From assembly GCF_023555495.1 (NCBI RefSeq), contig NZ_JALCZO010000006.1, positions 1 to 64,000 of the forward strand: a stretch of 64,000 nucleotides of DNA, in the 5' to 3' direction. Shown piece by piece: positions 52,233 to 60,361 of this stretch. The DNA is from Polaribacter sp. Z022 (GTDB taxonomy: Bacteria; Bacteroidota; Bacteroidia; Flavobacteriales; Flavobacteriaceae). The position numbers were made by a program, and so were the translations under genes. Position 1 is the stretch's first letter. The number at the start of each line of letters is the position of its first letter. Under the pieces are notes generated by a model. The model was not told where the DNA came from. It ran no database searches and was given only the letters and a program-made list of their open reading frames with translations.

Positions 52233-52685
52233 TTAACAGCAACCAGAACTTGGGCTACAACAAGAACTTTCTTCAGTAACTTTTTCTTCTGGAATGCCAC
52301 ATGCATCTATTGCTAAACAAGCGGTTGCTTTGTTTGTTAACAAAAAGTTTGTTCCATTAAAATCTAAATTATATTTACCAATTGTTTCTTTACCTTGGTA
52401 TTCTACTTCAATTTCTAAATCATCAAACTTAAAAATTCTGTCAGACAATTCTATAATATGCACTAATTTTTCTGGATGTAATCTATGATCATAATCGTTA
52501 GCTTCCCATAATTGAAAATTAATAACGGTTTCACTTCTTACAACTCCACCACAATCAATAAAATCTTTGGTAATTTTACCAACTTCTGTAACATGAAAAT
52601 GACTAGGAACTAATTCTCCATTTGGTAATTGAAAAGCAATTTTATCTAACTTGCTTAAATGATTTTTTATTTCTGATAATTTCAT
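52233..52685 (-). CDS. DUF6428 family protein with Cys-rich tail
   Basis: 150 residues, cytosolic. The body (LPNGELVPSHFHVTEVGKITKDFIDCGG, INFQLWEANDYDHRLHPEKLVHIIEL) matches DUF6428, a family found beside arsR/arsC genes in Bacteroidota. The C-terminus ends ESSCCSPSSGCC, with two Cys pairs suited to thiol binding of arsenite or another soft metal; other Cys are ACLAIDACG. Function unestablished; an arsenic-binding or sensing role is an inference. It begins 6 bases after the ArsC-like gene and is the last gene of the operon. Confidence 0.8.
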   Translation of the reverse strand: MKLSEIKNHLSKLDKIAFQLPNGELVPSHFHVTEVGKITKDFIDCGGVVRSETVINFQLWEANDYDHRLHPEKLVHIIELSDRIFKFDDLEIEVEYQGKETIGKYNLDFNGTNFLLTNKATACLAIDACGIPEEKVTEESSCCSPSSGCC

Positions 52686-52691
52686 AATAAG

Positions 52692-53312
52692 TTATTTAAT
52701 TTGTGAAAAAACATACAACATTTCAGTTGCTATTTGTAGGCTTCTTTCTGCGTACTTTTCTGTTTGTTGATCTGTACCATCAAACATTTTTGGATCATCA
52801 TAAGTAATTGGAATTCTTTTTTCTGCTCCAGCAATAAAAGGACAGCCTTGATCTGCACTTGAACAAGTTAAAATGGCTGCAAATTCTGAAACAGGGTTAA
52901 ACTCATCATCATATTTTTTAGAAAAACCTATAATTGGATGAGAATTGTTATTAAATTTCACAGCATAAACAGGATTATTTATTTCTGATAATTTTAAAAT
53001 ATTAAATCCTTGGTTTGTTAATGTTTCTGCTACTTTTGGAAACATTGCTGTTGCTTCTGTACCTCCAGAATATGTAACTACATTTTTAATATTTAAATGA
53101 GTTGCTATTGTATGCGCCCAAATTTGTGATAAATGACTTCTTCTAGAATTATGAGTACAAATAAAATTGATTGCTATTTGGTTTTCATTGTCTTTTTTAC
53201 CTTGAATAAAATCAACTAAAGGTTGTAAAACTTCTTTTCTTTTTTTTGTTATTGTTGTAACATCTAATTGAGAAATAGTGTTTTCTATTTTTTGATAAAC
53301 TTTTTTTTCCAT
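52692..53312 (-). CDS. Low-molecular-weight phosphatase / arsenate reductase-like protein
   Basis: 206 residues. The phosphatase P-loop is CTHNSRRSHLSQ (C-x5-R) near residue 51, the position seen in thioredoxin-coupled ArsC types with an N-terminal extension. ILTCSSADQGCPFI and the late ITYDDPKMFDG supply further Cys residues and the general-acid Asp region. Likely reduces arsenate to arsenite or acts as a tyrosine phosphatase; the arsR and DUF6428 neighbours favour arsenate. Middle gene of the arsenic-type operon, 15 bases after arsR. Confidence 0.82.
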   Translation of the reverse strand: MEKKVYQKIENTISQLDVTTITKKRKEVLQPLVDFIQGKKDNENQIAINFICTHNSRRSHLSQIWAHTIATHLNIKNVVTYSGGTEATAMFPKVAETLTNQGFNILKLSEINNPVYAVKFNNNSHPIIGFSKKYDDEFNPVSEFAAILTCSSADQGCPFIAGAEKRIPITYDDPKMFDGTDQQTEKYAERSLQIATEMLYVFSQIK

Positions 53313-53327
53313 TTTAATATTCTGAAT

Positions 53328-53654
53328 TTAACAACAGTTTTCTGTTGCATTTTTGCTTAAAAATTTATTTAATTTATTTTTTATTTCTTTAAATTTATTA
53401 TCATCAATACAATAACACACACTTGTACCCTCTATTGTTCCTTTAATGATTCCAACTTTTTTTAATTCTTTTAAATGTTGTGAAATTGTAGGTTGTGCCA
53501 AACCAATGTCTTTTACTAAATCTCCACAAACACAAGATTTTAATTTTATAATAAAATCTAAAATTGCAATTCTTGCAGGATGACCCAATACTTTTGCTAT
53601 TGCAGCAATTTCATTTTGCTCTTCTGTAAATATTTCTGACTTTGTTAAACCCAT
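53328..53654 (-). CDS. arsR: ArsR family winged-helix repressor
   Basis: 108 residues from ATG 53654 (MGLTKSEIF); the frame is open to 53708 but the extra residues lie across the operator. Winged helix: AKVLGHPARIAILDFI, LAQPTISQHLKELKKVGIIKG, SVCYCIDD. The metal-sensing loop KSCVCGDLV has the Cys pair of ArsR sensors, and the protein ends in ENCC. It should repress the operon until arsenite or another soft metal binds. An inverted repeat lies 18-36 bases upstream of the start. Confidence 0.9.
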   Translation of the reverse strand: MGLTKSEIFTEEQNEIAAIAKVLGHPARIAILDFIIKLKSCVCGDLVKDIGLAQPTISQHLKELKKVGIIKGTIEGTSVCYCIDDNKFKEIKNKLNKFLSKNATENCC

Positions 53655-53672
53655 GTTTAATTTATTTATTGC

Positions 53673-53698
53673 AATATTACGATTAATATTTATAAATA
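53673..53698. promoter_or_regulatory. Predicted ArsR operator
   Basis: AATATTA-CGAT-TAATATT (53673-53690) is a perfect 7-bp inverted repeat with a 4-base spacer, overlapping the 12-bp palindrome TATTTATAAATA (53687-53698). It lies 18 bases upstream of the arsR start, the usual place for autorepression. Confidence 0.6.
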
Positions 53699-53725
53699 CT
53701 ATTATCAAAATGTAAAAATTTAATA

Positions 53726-54631
53726 TTATTTACTTAAATCGAATAAATATCCAACAGAAAGATTAAAGTAACTTGTGTTGTTAAGATCACTTTCATATTC
53801 TAAAGTATTAGGTAAATTAAGGTTGTAACCCAATTCGAAATCCCAAGATTTAAAAGAAAGAGATAGAGGTATATTTATTTGGGTGTTTAACAAATCGAAC
53901 ACATCAAAATTAAAGGTTCTTAAAACAGTTCTGTTTGCTAACGTAACTATTCTACTAATGGTTACATTTTGTTTAGCAATAACAAAATTTAATTTGGGTC
54001 TTAATCTTAATGCAAAATTATTTGTTCTTTTTAAAGTTAAATTTAAAAAACTACTAGAAACAAACTGGTAACTTTGTTCTGTACCAAATAAATAAGATGC
54101 AGATAAATTAGTACCAATTGTTCTTTTCTTATTTCTAATTCCTAAGCTTACATCTAATGAATTTGTAAATCCATCATAACCATCAGAATAAAAATATTTA
54201 GTATAACCCAAGTTATAATTTACAATTTTCTTTTTTCCTAAGGTGTTAAAATATCCTGCAGAAACACTTGTAAAATCCCAACTTGGAGCAAAGTTTTCGT
54301 AATAAATACCAGAAAAACTAGCATTAAACCCAGAAGAATGATAATAAGATATTTGAGGAATTAAATTAAACTGATCTGTGCCAGAATCTCTTCCAGAAAA
54401 ATACGTATTGTTATTATAAGAAACAGAAGTATATAAAAAATTATACGTAAAATCGCTTTCTATTAATTCATCTAAAAATTGTTGATCATTAAAAAAAAGT
54501 TCGTCTAATAAACCATCAATTTCATCATCAGTTTTTTCTTGTGCATAAGAACAAAAAGAGGTTGCCATTGTAAACAATAGCAACCCAAATACTTTTATAG
54601 CTTTTTTAATTTCCTGAAAAGGATGTATCAT
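53726..54631 (-). CDS. Outer-membrane beta-barrel protein of unknown function
   Basis: 301 residues with a signal peptide (~1-30, FCSYAQ), an acidic DDEIDGLLDELFFNDQQFLDELIES segment, then ~16 alternating amphipathic strands ending in ...LSVGYLFDLSK, fitting a barrel. The LLDELFFNDQQFLDEL region echoes motifs in the membrane protein encoded at 56117 (DDLFLNSLMVEDSLLDN), a curious link within the locus. Last gene of the ECF-2 locus, 4 bases after the Spy-like gene. No porin family recognised. Confidence 0.7.
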   Translation of the reverse strand: MIHPFQEIKKAIKVFGLLLFTMATSFCSYAQEKTDDEIDGLLDELFFNDQQFLDELIESDFTYNFLYTSVSYNNNTYFSGRDSGTDQFNLIPQISYYHSSGFNASFSGIYYENFAPSWDFTSVSAGYFNTLGKKKIVNYNLGYTKYFYSDGYDGFTNSLDVSLGIRNKKRTIGTNLSASYLFGTEQSYQFVSSSFLNLTLKRTNNFALRLRPKLNFVIAKQNVTISRIVTLANRTVLRTFNFDVFDLLNTQINIPLSLSFKSWDFELGYNLNLPNTLEYESDLNNTSYFNLSVGYLFDLSK

Positions 54632-54635
54632 ATTA

Positions 54636-55118
54636 TTATTGATTACCTCTTACTCTCCATTTTTTTCCATCGTTAACATTATTCTGTCTAGGACCATCTC
54701 TTAACTCTCCCCTATCTTTAGATTTTCTAATTTTGTCTATTCGCTGTTTTAACATTTTACGTTGTTCTCCTGTTAGCGTTTTTCTAAAATTATCTCTTGT
54801 TTTTCTTAAGCGGATTTGTTGATTTCTTACCAAATCTTTTTGAGTAGCGCTAAAAGTTGCTAAAAGTTTAGTTCTAATTTCACTCTTAGAAATAGTTTTA
54901 TCTTTTAAAATAGCTAATTGTTCTTTAGTAAGTGTAGCTTTAAATGCTTCTCTATTAGCTTTCATTACTTCTCTTTCTTTCTGCAATAATTCCCTTTGAT
55001 CTTTTGTAAGTTCTTTGGTAATTAAATCATAATTAGAACTTTGAGCAAAAAGTGTTGTAGTATTAAAGAACATCAAACTCATAAAGCTAACTGTAAATAT
55101 GATGGATTTTAATTTCAT
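54636..55118 (-). CDS. Spy/CpxP-like periplasmic LTxxQ protein
   Basis: 160 residues from ATG 55118; the upstream ATG at 55145 would spoil the signal peptide. Signal ~1-26 (LFAQS). The mature part is almost wholly helical and basic with the repeated LTxxQ motif of Spy/CpxP chaperones: LTKDQRELL, LTKEQLAIL, FSATQKDLV, LTGEQRKML. Such proteins protect periplasmic proteins under envelope or copper stress. Within the ECF-2 locus; 4 bases before the barrel gene. Confidence 0.82.
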   Translation of the reverse strand: MKLKSIIFTVSFMSLMFFNTTTLFAQSSNYDLITKELTKDQRELLQKEREVMKANREAFKATLTKEQLAILKDKTISKSEIRTKLLATFSATQKDLVRNQQIRLRKTRDNFRKTLTGEQRKMLKQRIDKIRKSKDRGELRDGPRQNNVNDGKKWRVRGNQ

Positions 55119-55168
55119 TTTAAATTTATTTTTACTCTTAAACATCTAAAGTACAAAATTACTATTTA

Positions 55169-56044
55169 TTAATTACATGCTTCTTTTGCAGCAGCATATT
55201 CTGTTTCGTCATTAATGGTTGCTGTTGTACCATCTCTATAAGTAATATCTACAGGAAAATTTAAAACTGGTTTTACTGTATTGTCTGGGTTTGCTTTACA
55301 CCATTCTCTTAACAATTTAAAGTCTTTTCTTACAGCAACATCTATTACAGATGCATCTGCCATTGTAAAACTAACTGGTAAAACTAATTTAAAACATTTT
55401 CTTTTATCTTTTCCTTTTCTACAAGAATCTTTAACAGCTTTTAACTCATCACTATCAATTAAAGTTTGTACTGTTCCATCTTCTAAAGTAACATCTACAG
55501 GATATACTAATTCTGGTCTTTCTGTAACATCAGGATTTGCTTCATACCAATCTTTCTTTAAACTCCAATCTTCTTTACTATTTAAAGTGATAGAAGTATT
55601 ATCTGGCATAATTAAATCAATAGGAAAAACAAACTCAAAGCATTTGTGTCTTCTCTTTGTTCTTTTTTCGTTAGAATCTGCTAATTGTTTACCAGTTTTA
55701 GAAAAATATACATCACTATTTAATTCTTGTTTTGAAACGTCATCTGTATTTAAACCTACTTTGTACCCTAAATCTGAAGCAAAATTTACAGTTGTAATGT
55801 AACTATCTGCAAAATCATCATTTAAAACTGCAGTTGCTTCTGCAGGTAAACTACTTGCTTCTACTTTAATTGTTGATGCTTTTTCTATTTGAGTTATTAA
55901 AGTATCATCATCTGTTGCTACAGTTTCTAATCCTTCTGAATCTGAACAAGAAGTAAATAACAATGCTGATAAAATAAACGCACTAATTGATAAAAACAAA
56001 ACACTTGATCTTAAAATGTTTTCTTTGGAAATTGAAGTTCTCAT
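55169..56044 (-). CDS. Lipoprotein with PepSY-like and duplicated Cys-framed domains
   Basis: 291 residues with a lipoprotein signal (LLFTSCSDS, Cys about residue 33). Residues ~60-125 look PepSY-like (LPAEATAVLNDDF...GYKVGL...FSKTGKQL). Two tandem copies of a ~75-residue unit follow (134-208 and 216-290), each opening KCF-x-(F/L)V-(F/L)P, containing a (Y/F)PVD(V/I)T-x-x-DGT strand and closing in Cys, so each may be disulfide-closed. Function unknown. Its own CAAACT-N15-GTTCTAA promoter lies 39 bases upstream. Confidence 0.75.
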   Translation of the reverse strand: MRTSISKENILRSSVLFLSISAFILSALLFTSCSDSEGLETVATDDDTLITQIEKASTIKVEASSLPAEATAVLNDDFADSYITTVNFASDLGYKVGLNTDDVSKQELNSDVYFSKTGKQLADSNEKRTKRRHKCFEFVFPIDLIMPDNTSITLNSKEDWSLKKDWYEANPDVTERPELVYPVDVTLEDGTVQTLIDSDELKAVKDSCRKGKDKRKCFKLVLPVSFTMADASVIDVAVRKDFKLLREWCKANPDNTVKPVLNFPVDITYRDGTTATINDETEYAAAKEACN

Positions 56045-56082
56045 AATTGTAAATTTTTTAATTTTTAATTGTTTCTATTTAC

Positions 56083-56110
56083 TTAGAACTAAGTTTTTTA
56101 AAATAGTTTG
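56083..56110 (-). promoter_or_regulatory. Predicted ECF-2 promoter before the lipoprotein gene
   Basis: Minus strand CAAACT (56110-56105), 15 bases, GTTCTAA (56089-56083), one base off the GGTCTAA of the two sister sites (56664-56691, 57259-57286). Confidence 0.65.
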
Positions 56111-56116
56111 AAAATT

Positions 56117-56653
56117 TTATAAAATAATTGTTTCTATAAACTCATCATCTGTATAATTATCTAATAATGAATCTTCTACCATTAAAGAATTTAAAAATAA
56201 ATCGTCCATTTTTTGTTCAGAAAGTTCAGCTTTTATAACAATTTCATTTATTAAAGTATTGTCTGCAAACAAATCTAATTCAGTGTCGTCTACTAATAAT
56301 GAGTTAATTAAAATATCATCTGAAAATGAAAGAAGTTCTATACTTGAGTCTTCATCTAGCTTTGTATTAGAACTTTGTAACCAAATTGTTAAACTTAAAA
56401 TAAACACCAAAGATGCTGCTACAGCATACCTAAACTTAGGTTGCATATAAAAAACTATTTGTTTTTTTGGAGTTGTTTTTATTTCTGATACTGATTCTTC
56501 TTTTATTTTATCTAAAATTGACATTTTAGATTTAGCAAAATATCCTTCAGGAATATCTGTTCCTAAATATTCTTTATGATGTTTAGAAATATCATTTTTA
56601 AAACCTTCTTTTAGAAAGCTTTTTTTATTGTTATTTTCTGTTGATTTTTTCAT
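56117..56653 (-). CDS. Putative anti-sigma-like membrane protein of the ECF-2 locus
   Basis: 178 residues with one membrane helix (~75-92): a basic cytosolic N-terminus (~1-73, with YFAKSKMSILDKIKEE) and an acidic external part (~95-178) holding repeated units of the form LINSLLVDDTELDLFADNT and FLNSLMVEDSLLDNYTDDE. Topology and position directly after the ECF sigma gene point to an anti-sigma role; no known anti-sigma motif is visible. It has its own copy of the ECF-2 promoter motif 10 bases upstream. Confidence 0.6.
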   Translation of the reverse strand: MKKSTENNNKKSFLKEGFKNDISKHHKEYLGTDIPEGYFAKSKMSILDKIKEESVSEIKTTPKKQIVFYMQPKFRYAVAASLVFILSLTIWLQSSNTKLDEDSSIELLSFSDDILINSLLVDDTELDLFADNTLINEIVIKAELSEQKMDDLFLNSLMVEDSLLDNYTDDEFIETIIL

Positions 56654-56663
56654 AATATATTAG

Positions 56664-56691
56664 TTAGACCCTACTTTTTGATAATAGTTTG
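56664..56691 (-). promoter_or_regulatory. Predicted ECF-2 promoter before the anti-sigma-like gene
   Basis: Minus strand CAAACT (56691-56686), 15 bases, GGTCTAA (56670-56664), in the 41-base gap after the sigma gene. Same boxes and spacing as 57259-57286. Confidence 0.7.
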
Positions 56692-56694
56692 GTT

Positions 56695-57234
56695 TTATAA
56701 AAATATTTTTTCTTCAATTGTTTTTACAGATGCATAATAAGACGATTTTAATGTACTTTCAGAAACTTCTAATATTTCAGAAATCTGTCTAAAGCTCATA
56801 TCATCAAAGTATTTCATTTGAAAAATCCGTTTATTTTTTTCCTTAAATCCTTCAATTATTTTGTTTAATTTTTTTTGAATATCATCTCCATCAAAATATT
56901 CATCTTCAAACAAAACTTCTAAATGAGACTCAGAAACCTCATCAATATTATTGTAATTTATTTTTTTATTTTTTTCTAAAAAACGAATTGATTCATTGTA
57001 AGCAATTCTATACATCCATGTATGCAAACTACTTTTTTCTTGAAAATTTTGTATGCTTTTATAAATTCTAATAAATGTGTTTTGTAACACATCATCTGCA
57101 TTTTCATGTGTAGCAACAATTTTTCTAATATACCAATACAAACGTTCTTGATAGACGTCAAGCAACTCACTAAAAGCTTTATCTTTTAGTGTAGGATTTT
57201 TTAACTTTTTTACAAGTTCTTTATCTTTACTCAA
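56695..57234 (-). CDS. RNA polymerase ECF-type sigma-70 factor (ECF-2)
   Basis: 179 residues: region 2 (~20-90; LLDVYQERLYWYIRKIVATHENADDVLQNTF, LHTWMYRIAYNESIRFL) and region 4 (~120-175; FKEKNKRIFQMKYFDDMSFRQISEILEVSESTLKSSYY). It differs clearly from ECF-1 at 20624 in both regions and has another promoter motif. The locus downstream encodes an anti-sigma-like protein, a lipoprotein, a Spy-like chaperone and an outer-membrane barrel, suggesting an envelope-stress response. Confidence 0.92.
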   Translation of the reverse strand: MSKDKELVKKLKNPTLKDKAFSELLDVYQERLYWYIRKIVATHENADDVLQNTFIRIYKSIQNFQEKSSLHTWMYRIAYNESIRFLEKNKKINYNNIDEVSESHLEVLFEDEYFDGDDIQKKLNKIIEGFKEKNKRIFQMKYFDDMSFRQISEILEVSESTLKSSYYASVKTIEEKIFL

Positions 57235-57258
57235 GTATTAGTTTGTTGGTTTCTATCT

Positions 57259-57286
57259 TTAGACCTAAGATAAATGATTTAGTTTG
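57259..57286 (-). promoter_or_regulatory. Predicted ECF-2 autoregulated promoter
   Basis: Minus strand CAAACT (57286-57281), 15 bases, GGTCTAA (57265-57259), 24 bases before the sigma ATG. The GGTCTAA sits in a larger palindrome (TATCTTTAGACCTAAGATA). Nothing else is evident in the 205-bp divergent gap. Confidence 0.7.
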
Positions 57287-57439
57287 ATTTTGTTTAAAAG
57301 TTTTAAAATTAAATACAATGTTCATCAGTTTTTTAAATAGTAATATAAATTTTAACTCCACTTTTTATTTGAAATCCTTTTCAATCATTTGTACATTTAT
57401 ACTTTGAAATTCACAATCAATTAATTTTAATTTCTTCTA

Positions 57440-58198
57440 ATGAAAATCATTATTTCTCCAGCTAAATCTTTAGACTTTGAAAGTAAAGTGGTAACAAGTT
57501 TACACACACAACCTCGTTTTTTAGAACAATCTGAAAAACTAAATAAAAAGCTAAAAACAATTTCTAAAAAGAAATTATCTGAATTAATGAAAATTTCTGA
57601 TGACTTGGCTAGGTTAAATTATGATCGAAATCAAGAATGGGAAACTCCTTTTACTTCAGAAAATGCAAAACAAGCTATTTATGCGTTTACAGGTGAAGTT
57701 TTTAGAGGTATTGATGTAAATTCTTTAGAAGAAGAAAAATTACCATTATTACAAAATAACTTAAGAATACTATCTGGTTTATATGGTTTGTTAAAGCCTT
57801 TAGATTTAATACAACCTTATCGTTTAGAAATGGGTACACGTTTAAAAGTTGGCAGAAGAGAAAATTTATATAAATTTTGGGATGACACTTTAGCTAAATC
57901 TTTAAATGAAGAATTAAATGATGATGAGTTGTTAATTAATTTAGCAAGTTCAGAGTACTTTAAAGCTGTACCTAAAAAAGTTTTAAAAGTACCTATGATT
58001 ACTCCTGTTTTTAAAGATTTTAAAAACGGACAGTATAAAACCATCATGACATTTGCCAAAAAAGCTCGTGGATTAATGGTACGTTATATTATAGACAACA
58101 ATGTAAAAACTATTGAAGAGTTAAAAGACTTTGATGTAGATAAATACCGTTTTTCAGAAGAAATGTCTACAGAAACAGAACTGGTTTTTACTAGATAA
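57440..58198 (+). CDS. yaaA: Peroxide stress protein YaaA (DUF328)
   Basis: 252 residues, full family length. IISPAKSLDF at the N-terminus, LMKISDDLARLNYDRNQEW, and the ILSGLYGLLKPLDLIQPYRLEMGTRL block are diagnostic, as is LINLASSEYFKAV near the end. In E. coli YaaA lowers free iron during peroxide stress. Cytosolic, DNA-binding surface reported for the family. Divergent from ECF-2 across a 205-base gap, and directly followed (zero spacing) by the SanA-like gene. Confidence 0.93.
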   Translation: MKIIISPAKSLDFESKVVTSLHTQPRFLEQSEKLNKKLKTISKKKLSELMKISDDLARLNYDRNQEWETPFTSENAKQAIYAFTGEVFRGIDVNSLEEEKLPLLQNNLRILSGLYGLLKPLDLIQPYRLEMGTRLKVGRRENLYKFWDDTLAKSLNEELNDDELLINLASSEYFKAVPKKVLKVPMITPVFKDFKNGQYKTIMTFAKKARGLMVRYIIDNNVKTIEELKDFDVDKYRFSEEMSTETELVFTR

Positions 58199-58846
58199 AT
58201 GAAAAAAATTTCTTTCTTAAAACTTATTAAACTATCTATTTTATTAATTGTAATAGCTTTAGTTAGCATCTATTTTTCAAATAAATTAATTGAAAACAAT
58301 GCAAAAACTAAAACATTTACATCAATTAAAAATATACCAAAAAATAAAGTAGGGTTAGTTTTAGGAACTTCTAAACTCTTAAGAAATGGTAACATTAACT
58401 TCTATTATAAATACAGATTAGAGGCTGCTATTAAATTATTTAAATCTAATAAAATAGCGTTTATCGTTATTAGTGGAGACAACAGTACTAAGAGTTATGA
58501 TGAACCTACAGATTTTAAAAACGATTTAATAAAAGCTGGAATTCCAGCAAATAAGATATTTTTAGATTATGCAGGTTTTAGAACATTAGATTCTGTTGTA
58601 AGAATTAAAGAAATATTTAGTCAAAATTCTGTGACAATTATTTCTCAAAAATTTCATAATGAAAGAGCTATTTATTTAGCCGAACATTTTAATCTAAAAG
58701 CAGTTGGGTTTAATGCAAAAGATCTTTCTGGCAGATATGGTTTAAAAGTTCAGTTAAGAGAATATTTAGCAAGAGTAAAAGTTTTTGTTGATATTCTATT
58801 TAATATAGAACCTAAGTTTTTGGGTGATAAAATTAAAATTGAATAA
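58199..58846 (+). CDS. SanA/YdcF-like (DUF218, vancomycin high-temperature exclusion) membrane protein
   Basis: 215 residues with an N-terminal membrane helix (~9-27) and a DUF218-type domain: KVGLVLGTSKLLRNGNINFYYKYRLEAAIKLFK, IVISGDNSTKSYDEPTDFKNDLIKAG, IFLDYAGFRTLDSVVR and TIISQKFHNERAIYLAEHF. This is the SanA subgroup linked to envelope barrier function in enterobacteria. Its ATG follows the yaaA stop directly and its stop is 1 base from the convergent sdaA gene. Confidence 0.88.
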   Translation: MKKISFLKLIKLSILLIVIALVSIYFSNKLIENNAKTKTFTSIKNIPKNKVGLVLGTSKLLRNGNINFYYKYRLEAAIKLFKSNKIAFIVISGDNSTKSYDEPTDFKNDLIKAGIPANKIFLDYAGFRTLDSVVRIKEIFSQNSVTIISQKFHNERAIYLAEHFNLKAVGFNAKDLSGRYGLKVQLREYLARVKVFVDILFNIEPKFLGDKIKIE

Positions 58847-58847
58847 T

Positions 58848-60272
58848 CTAACAATCTGCTAAACCAACTGTTACAGCTAAACCTCCTTCAGAAGTTTCTT
58901 TGTAATTCTTGTTCATATCTTTGGCTGTTTCCCACATAGTATCAATTACTTTATCTAAAGGCACTTTTACTTCTTTAGGATTGGTTTCTAAAGCCATTTC
59001 TGCTGCATTAATTGCTTTTATTGCTCCCATAGAATTACGTTCTATACAAGGTACTTGTACCAAACCTCCAATAGGATCACAGGTTAAACCTAAATGATGT
59101 TCCATTGCTATTTCTGCTGCCACTAAAGATTGTGCTGGTGTACCTCCAAGTAATTCTGTTAAAGCTCCTGCAGCCATTGCAGATGACACACCTATTTCTG
59201 CCTGACAACCTCCCATTGCTGCAGATATTGTAGCATTTTTCTTAAAAATACTTCCAATTTCTCCTGCAGTTAATAAAAACTGTTTTATTTGATTAAAATC
59301 TGCTTCATGATTTTCTATTACCAAATAATACATCAATACAGCAGGAATAACACCTGCACTTCCATTTGTTGGTGCAGTTACAACTCTACCTAAAGATGCA
59401 TTTACTTCATTAACAGACAAAGCAAAACAACTTACCCATTTTAAAATTTCTCTAAATTTTACTTCAGAGTTTCTTATAGCAGTAATCCATTCTGTTGGAT
59501 TAGAATATTGAGCGTCTTTAATTAACTTTTCTTGAATGTCAAAAGCTCTACGTTTTACATTCAATCCTCCAGGAAGTATTCCTTTTGTATGACAACCAAT
59601 GTACATACACTCTAACATTGTATCCCAAATTCTTTGCAATTCAAAATCAATTTTTTCTGCTGAATAGATTTCTAACTCATTTTTATAAACTATTTCCGAA
59701 ATTAACATATTGTTTGTCTCACAATATTCCTCTAATTGCTTAGCTCTGTTAATTGGGTAAGGAAAATTTGTTTTATTAATTTCTATTTCTTCCTCTAAAT
59801 TATTGTTTTCTTGTACTATAAATCCTCCTCCAATAGAATAATAGGTTTCTGTAGAAACTTCTTTTCCTTCATAAAAACCTCTAAATGTAACTCCATTAGA
59901 ATGAAAAGGTAAAAACTCTCTATTAAAAACAATAGAATTTTTTAAAAAAGGAACTTTCTTACCTCCTTTAAAATACAATTCTTCTTGAGTATTTATTCTT
60001 TCTACTATAATAGCTATATCTTCAATTGGTATATATTCTGGATCAGCTTCACTTAATCCCAATAGTATCGCTAAATCTGTTGCATGCCCTTTTCCTGTTA
60101 AAGATAAAGAACCATAAAGGTCTACTTTAACAGCATCTATAGTTTCAAAAAGATTTGTTCTTCTTAATTCTTGTACCCATTCTTGTGCTGCTCTCCAAGG
60201 ACCAAGAGTGTGAGAACTTGAAGGTCCTACACCTATTTTGAGCATATCAAAAACACTAATAAATTGCGACAT
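58848..60272 (-). CDS. sdaA: L-serine ammonia-lyase, iron-sulfur-dependent, single chain
   Basis: 474 residues, the fused (beta plus alpha) form. Residues ~1-190 are the ACT-like/allosteric beta part (FDMLKIGVGPSSSHTLGPWRAA). The alpha part holds VTAPTNGSAGVIPAVLMYY, the [4Fe-4S] cysteines in GCHTKGILPGG / CDPIGGLVQVPCIERN, and a C-terminal Cys (VGLADC), the residue that caps the cluster in known enzymes. Converts L-serine to pyruvate and ammonia. Single gene, no partner. Confidence 0.95.
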   Translation of the reverse strand: MSQFISVFDMLKIGVGPSSSHTLGPWRAAQEWVQELRRTNLFETIDAVKVDLYGSLSLTGKGHATDLAILLGLSEADPEYIPIEDIAIIVERINTQEELYFKGGKKVPFLKNSIVFNREFLPFHSNGVTFRGFYEGKEVSTETYYSIGGGFIVQENNNLEEEIEINKTNFPYPINRAKQLEEYCETNNMLISEIVYKNELEIYSAEKIDFELQRIWDTMLECMYIGCHTKGILPGGLNVKRRAFDIQEKLIKDAQYSNPTEWITAIRNSEVKFREILKWVSCFALSVNEVNASLGRVVTAPTNGSAGVIPAVLMYYLVIENHEADFNQIKQFLLTAGEIGSIFKKNATISAAMGGCQAEIGVSSAMAAGALTELLGGTPAQSLVAAEIAMEHHLGLTCDPIGGLVQVPCIERNSMGAIKAINAAEMALETNPKEVKVPLDKVIDTMWETAKDMNKNYKETSEGGLAVTVGLADC

Positions 60273-60306
60273 TCGTAAAAATTATTCTTAAAATTGCTGT
60301 AAATGT

Positions 60307-60338
60307 AAAAAATCCAACTCAATTGAGTTGGATTTTTT
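60307..60338 (-). terminator. Terminator after the DUF2853 gene
   Basis: Perfect 16-bp inverted repeat (60307-60322 / 60323-60338, core CAACTCAATTGAGTTG) with A and T runs; 23 bases after the DUF2853 stop on the minus strand. Confidence 0.92.
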
Positions 60339-60361
60339 TAATTTTATAAAAAAGATATGAT

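Noticed and set aside
55281..55802. 173-codon plus-strand frame opposite the lipoprotein gene
   Set aside because: Ser/Lys/Phe-rich shadow of the duplicated repeats; the minus-strand lipoprotein has a signal, lipobox and internal repeats.
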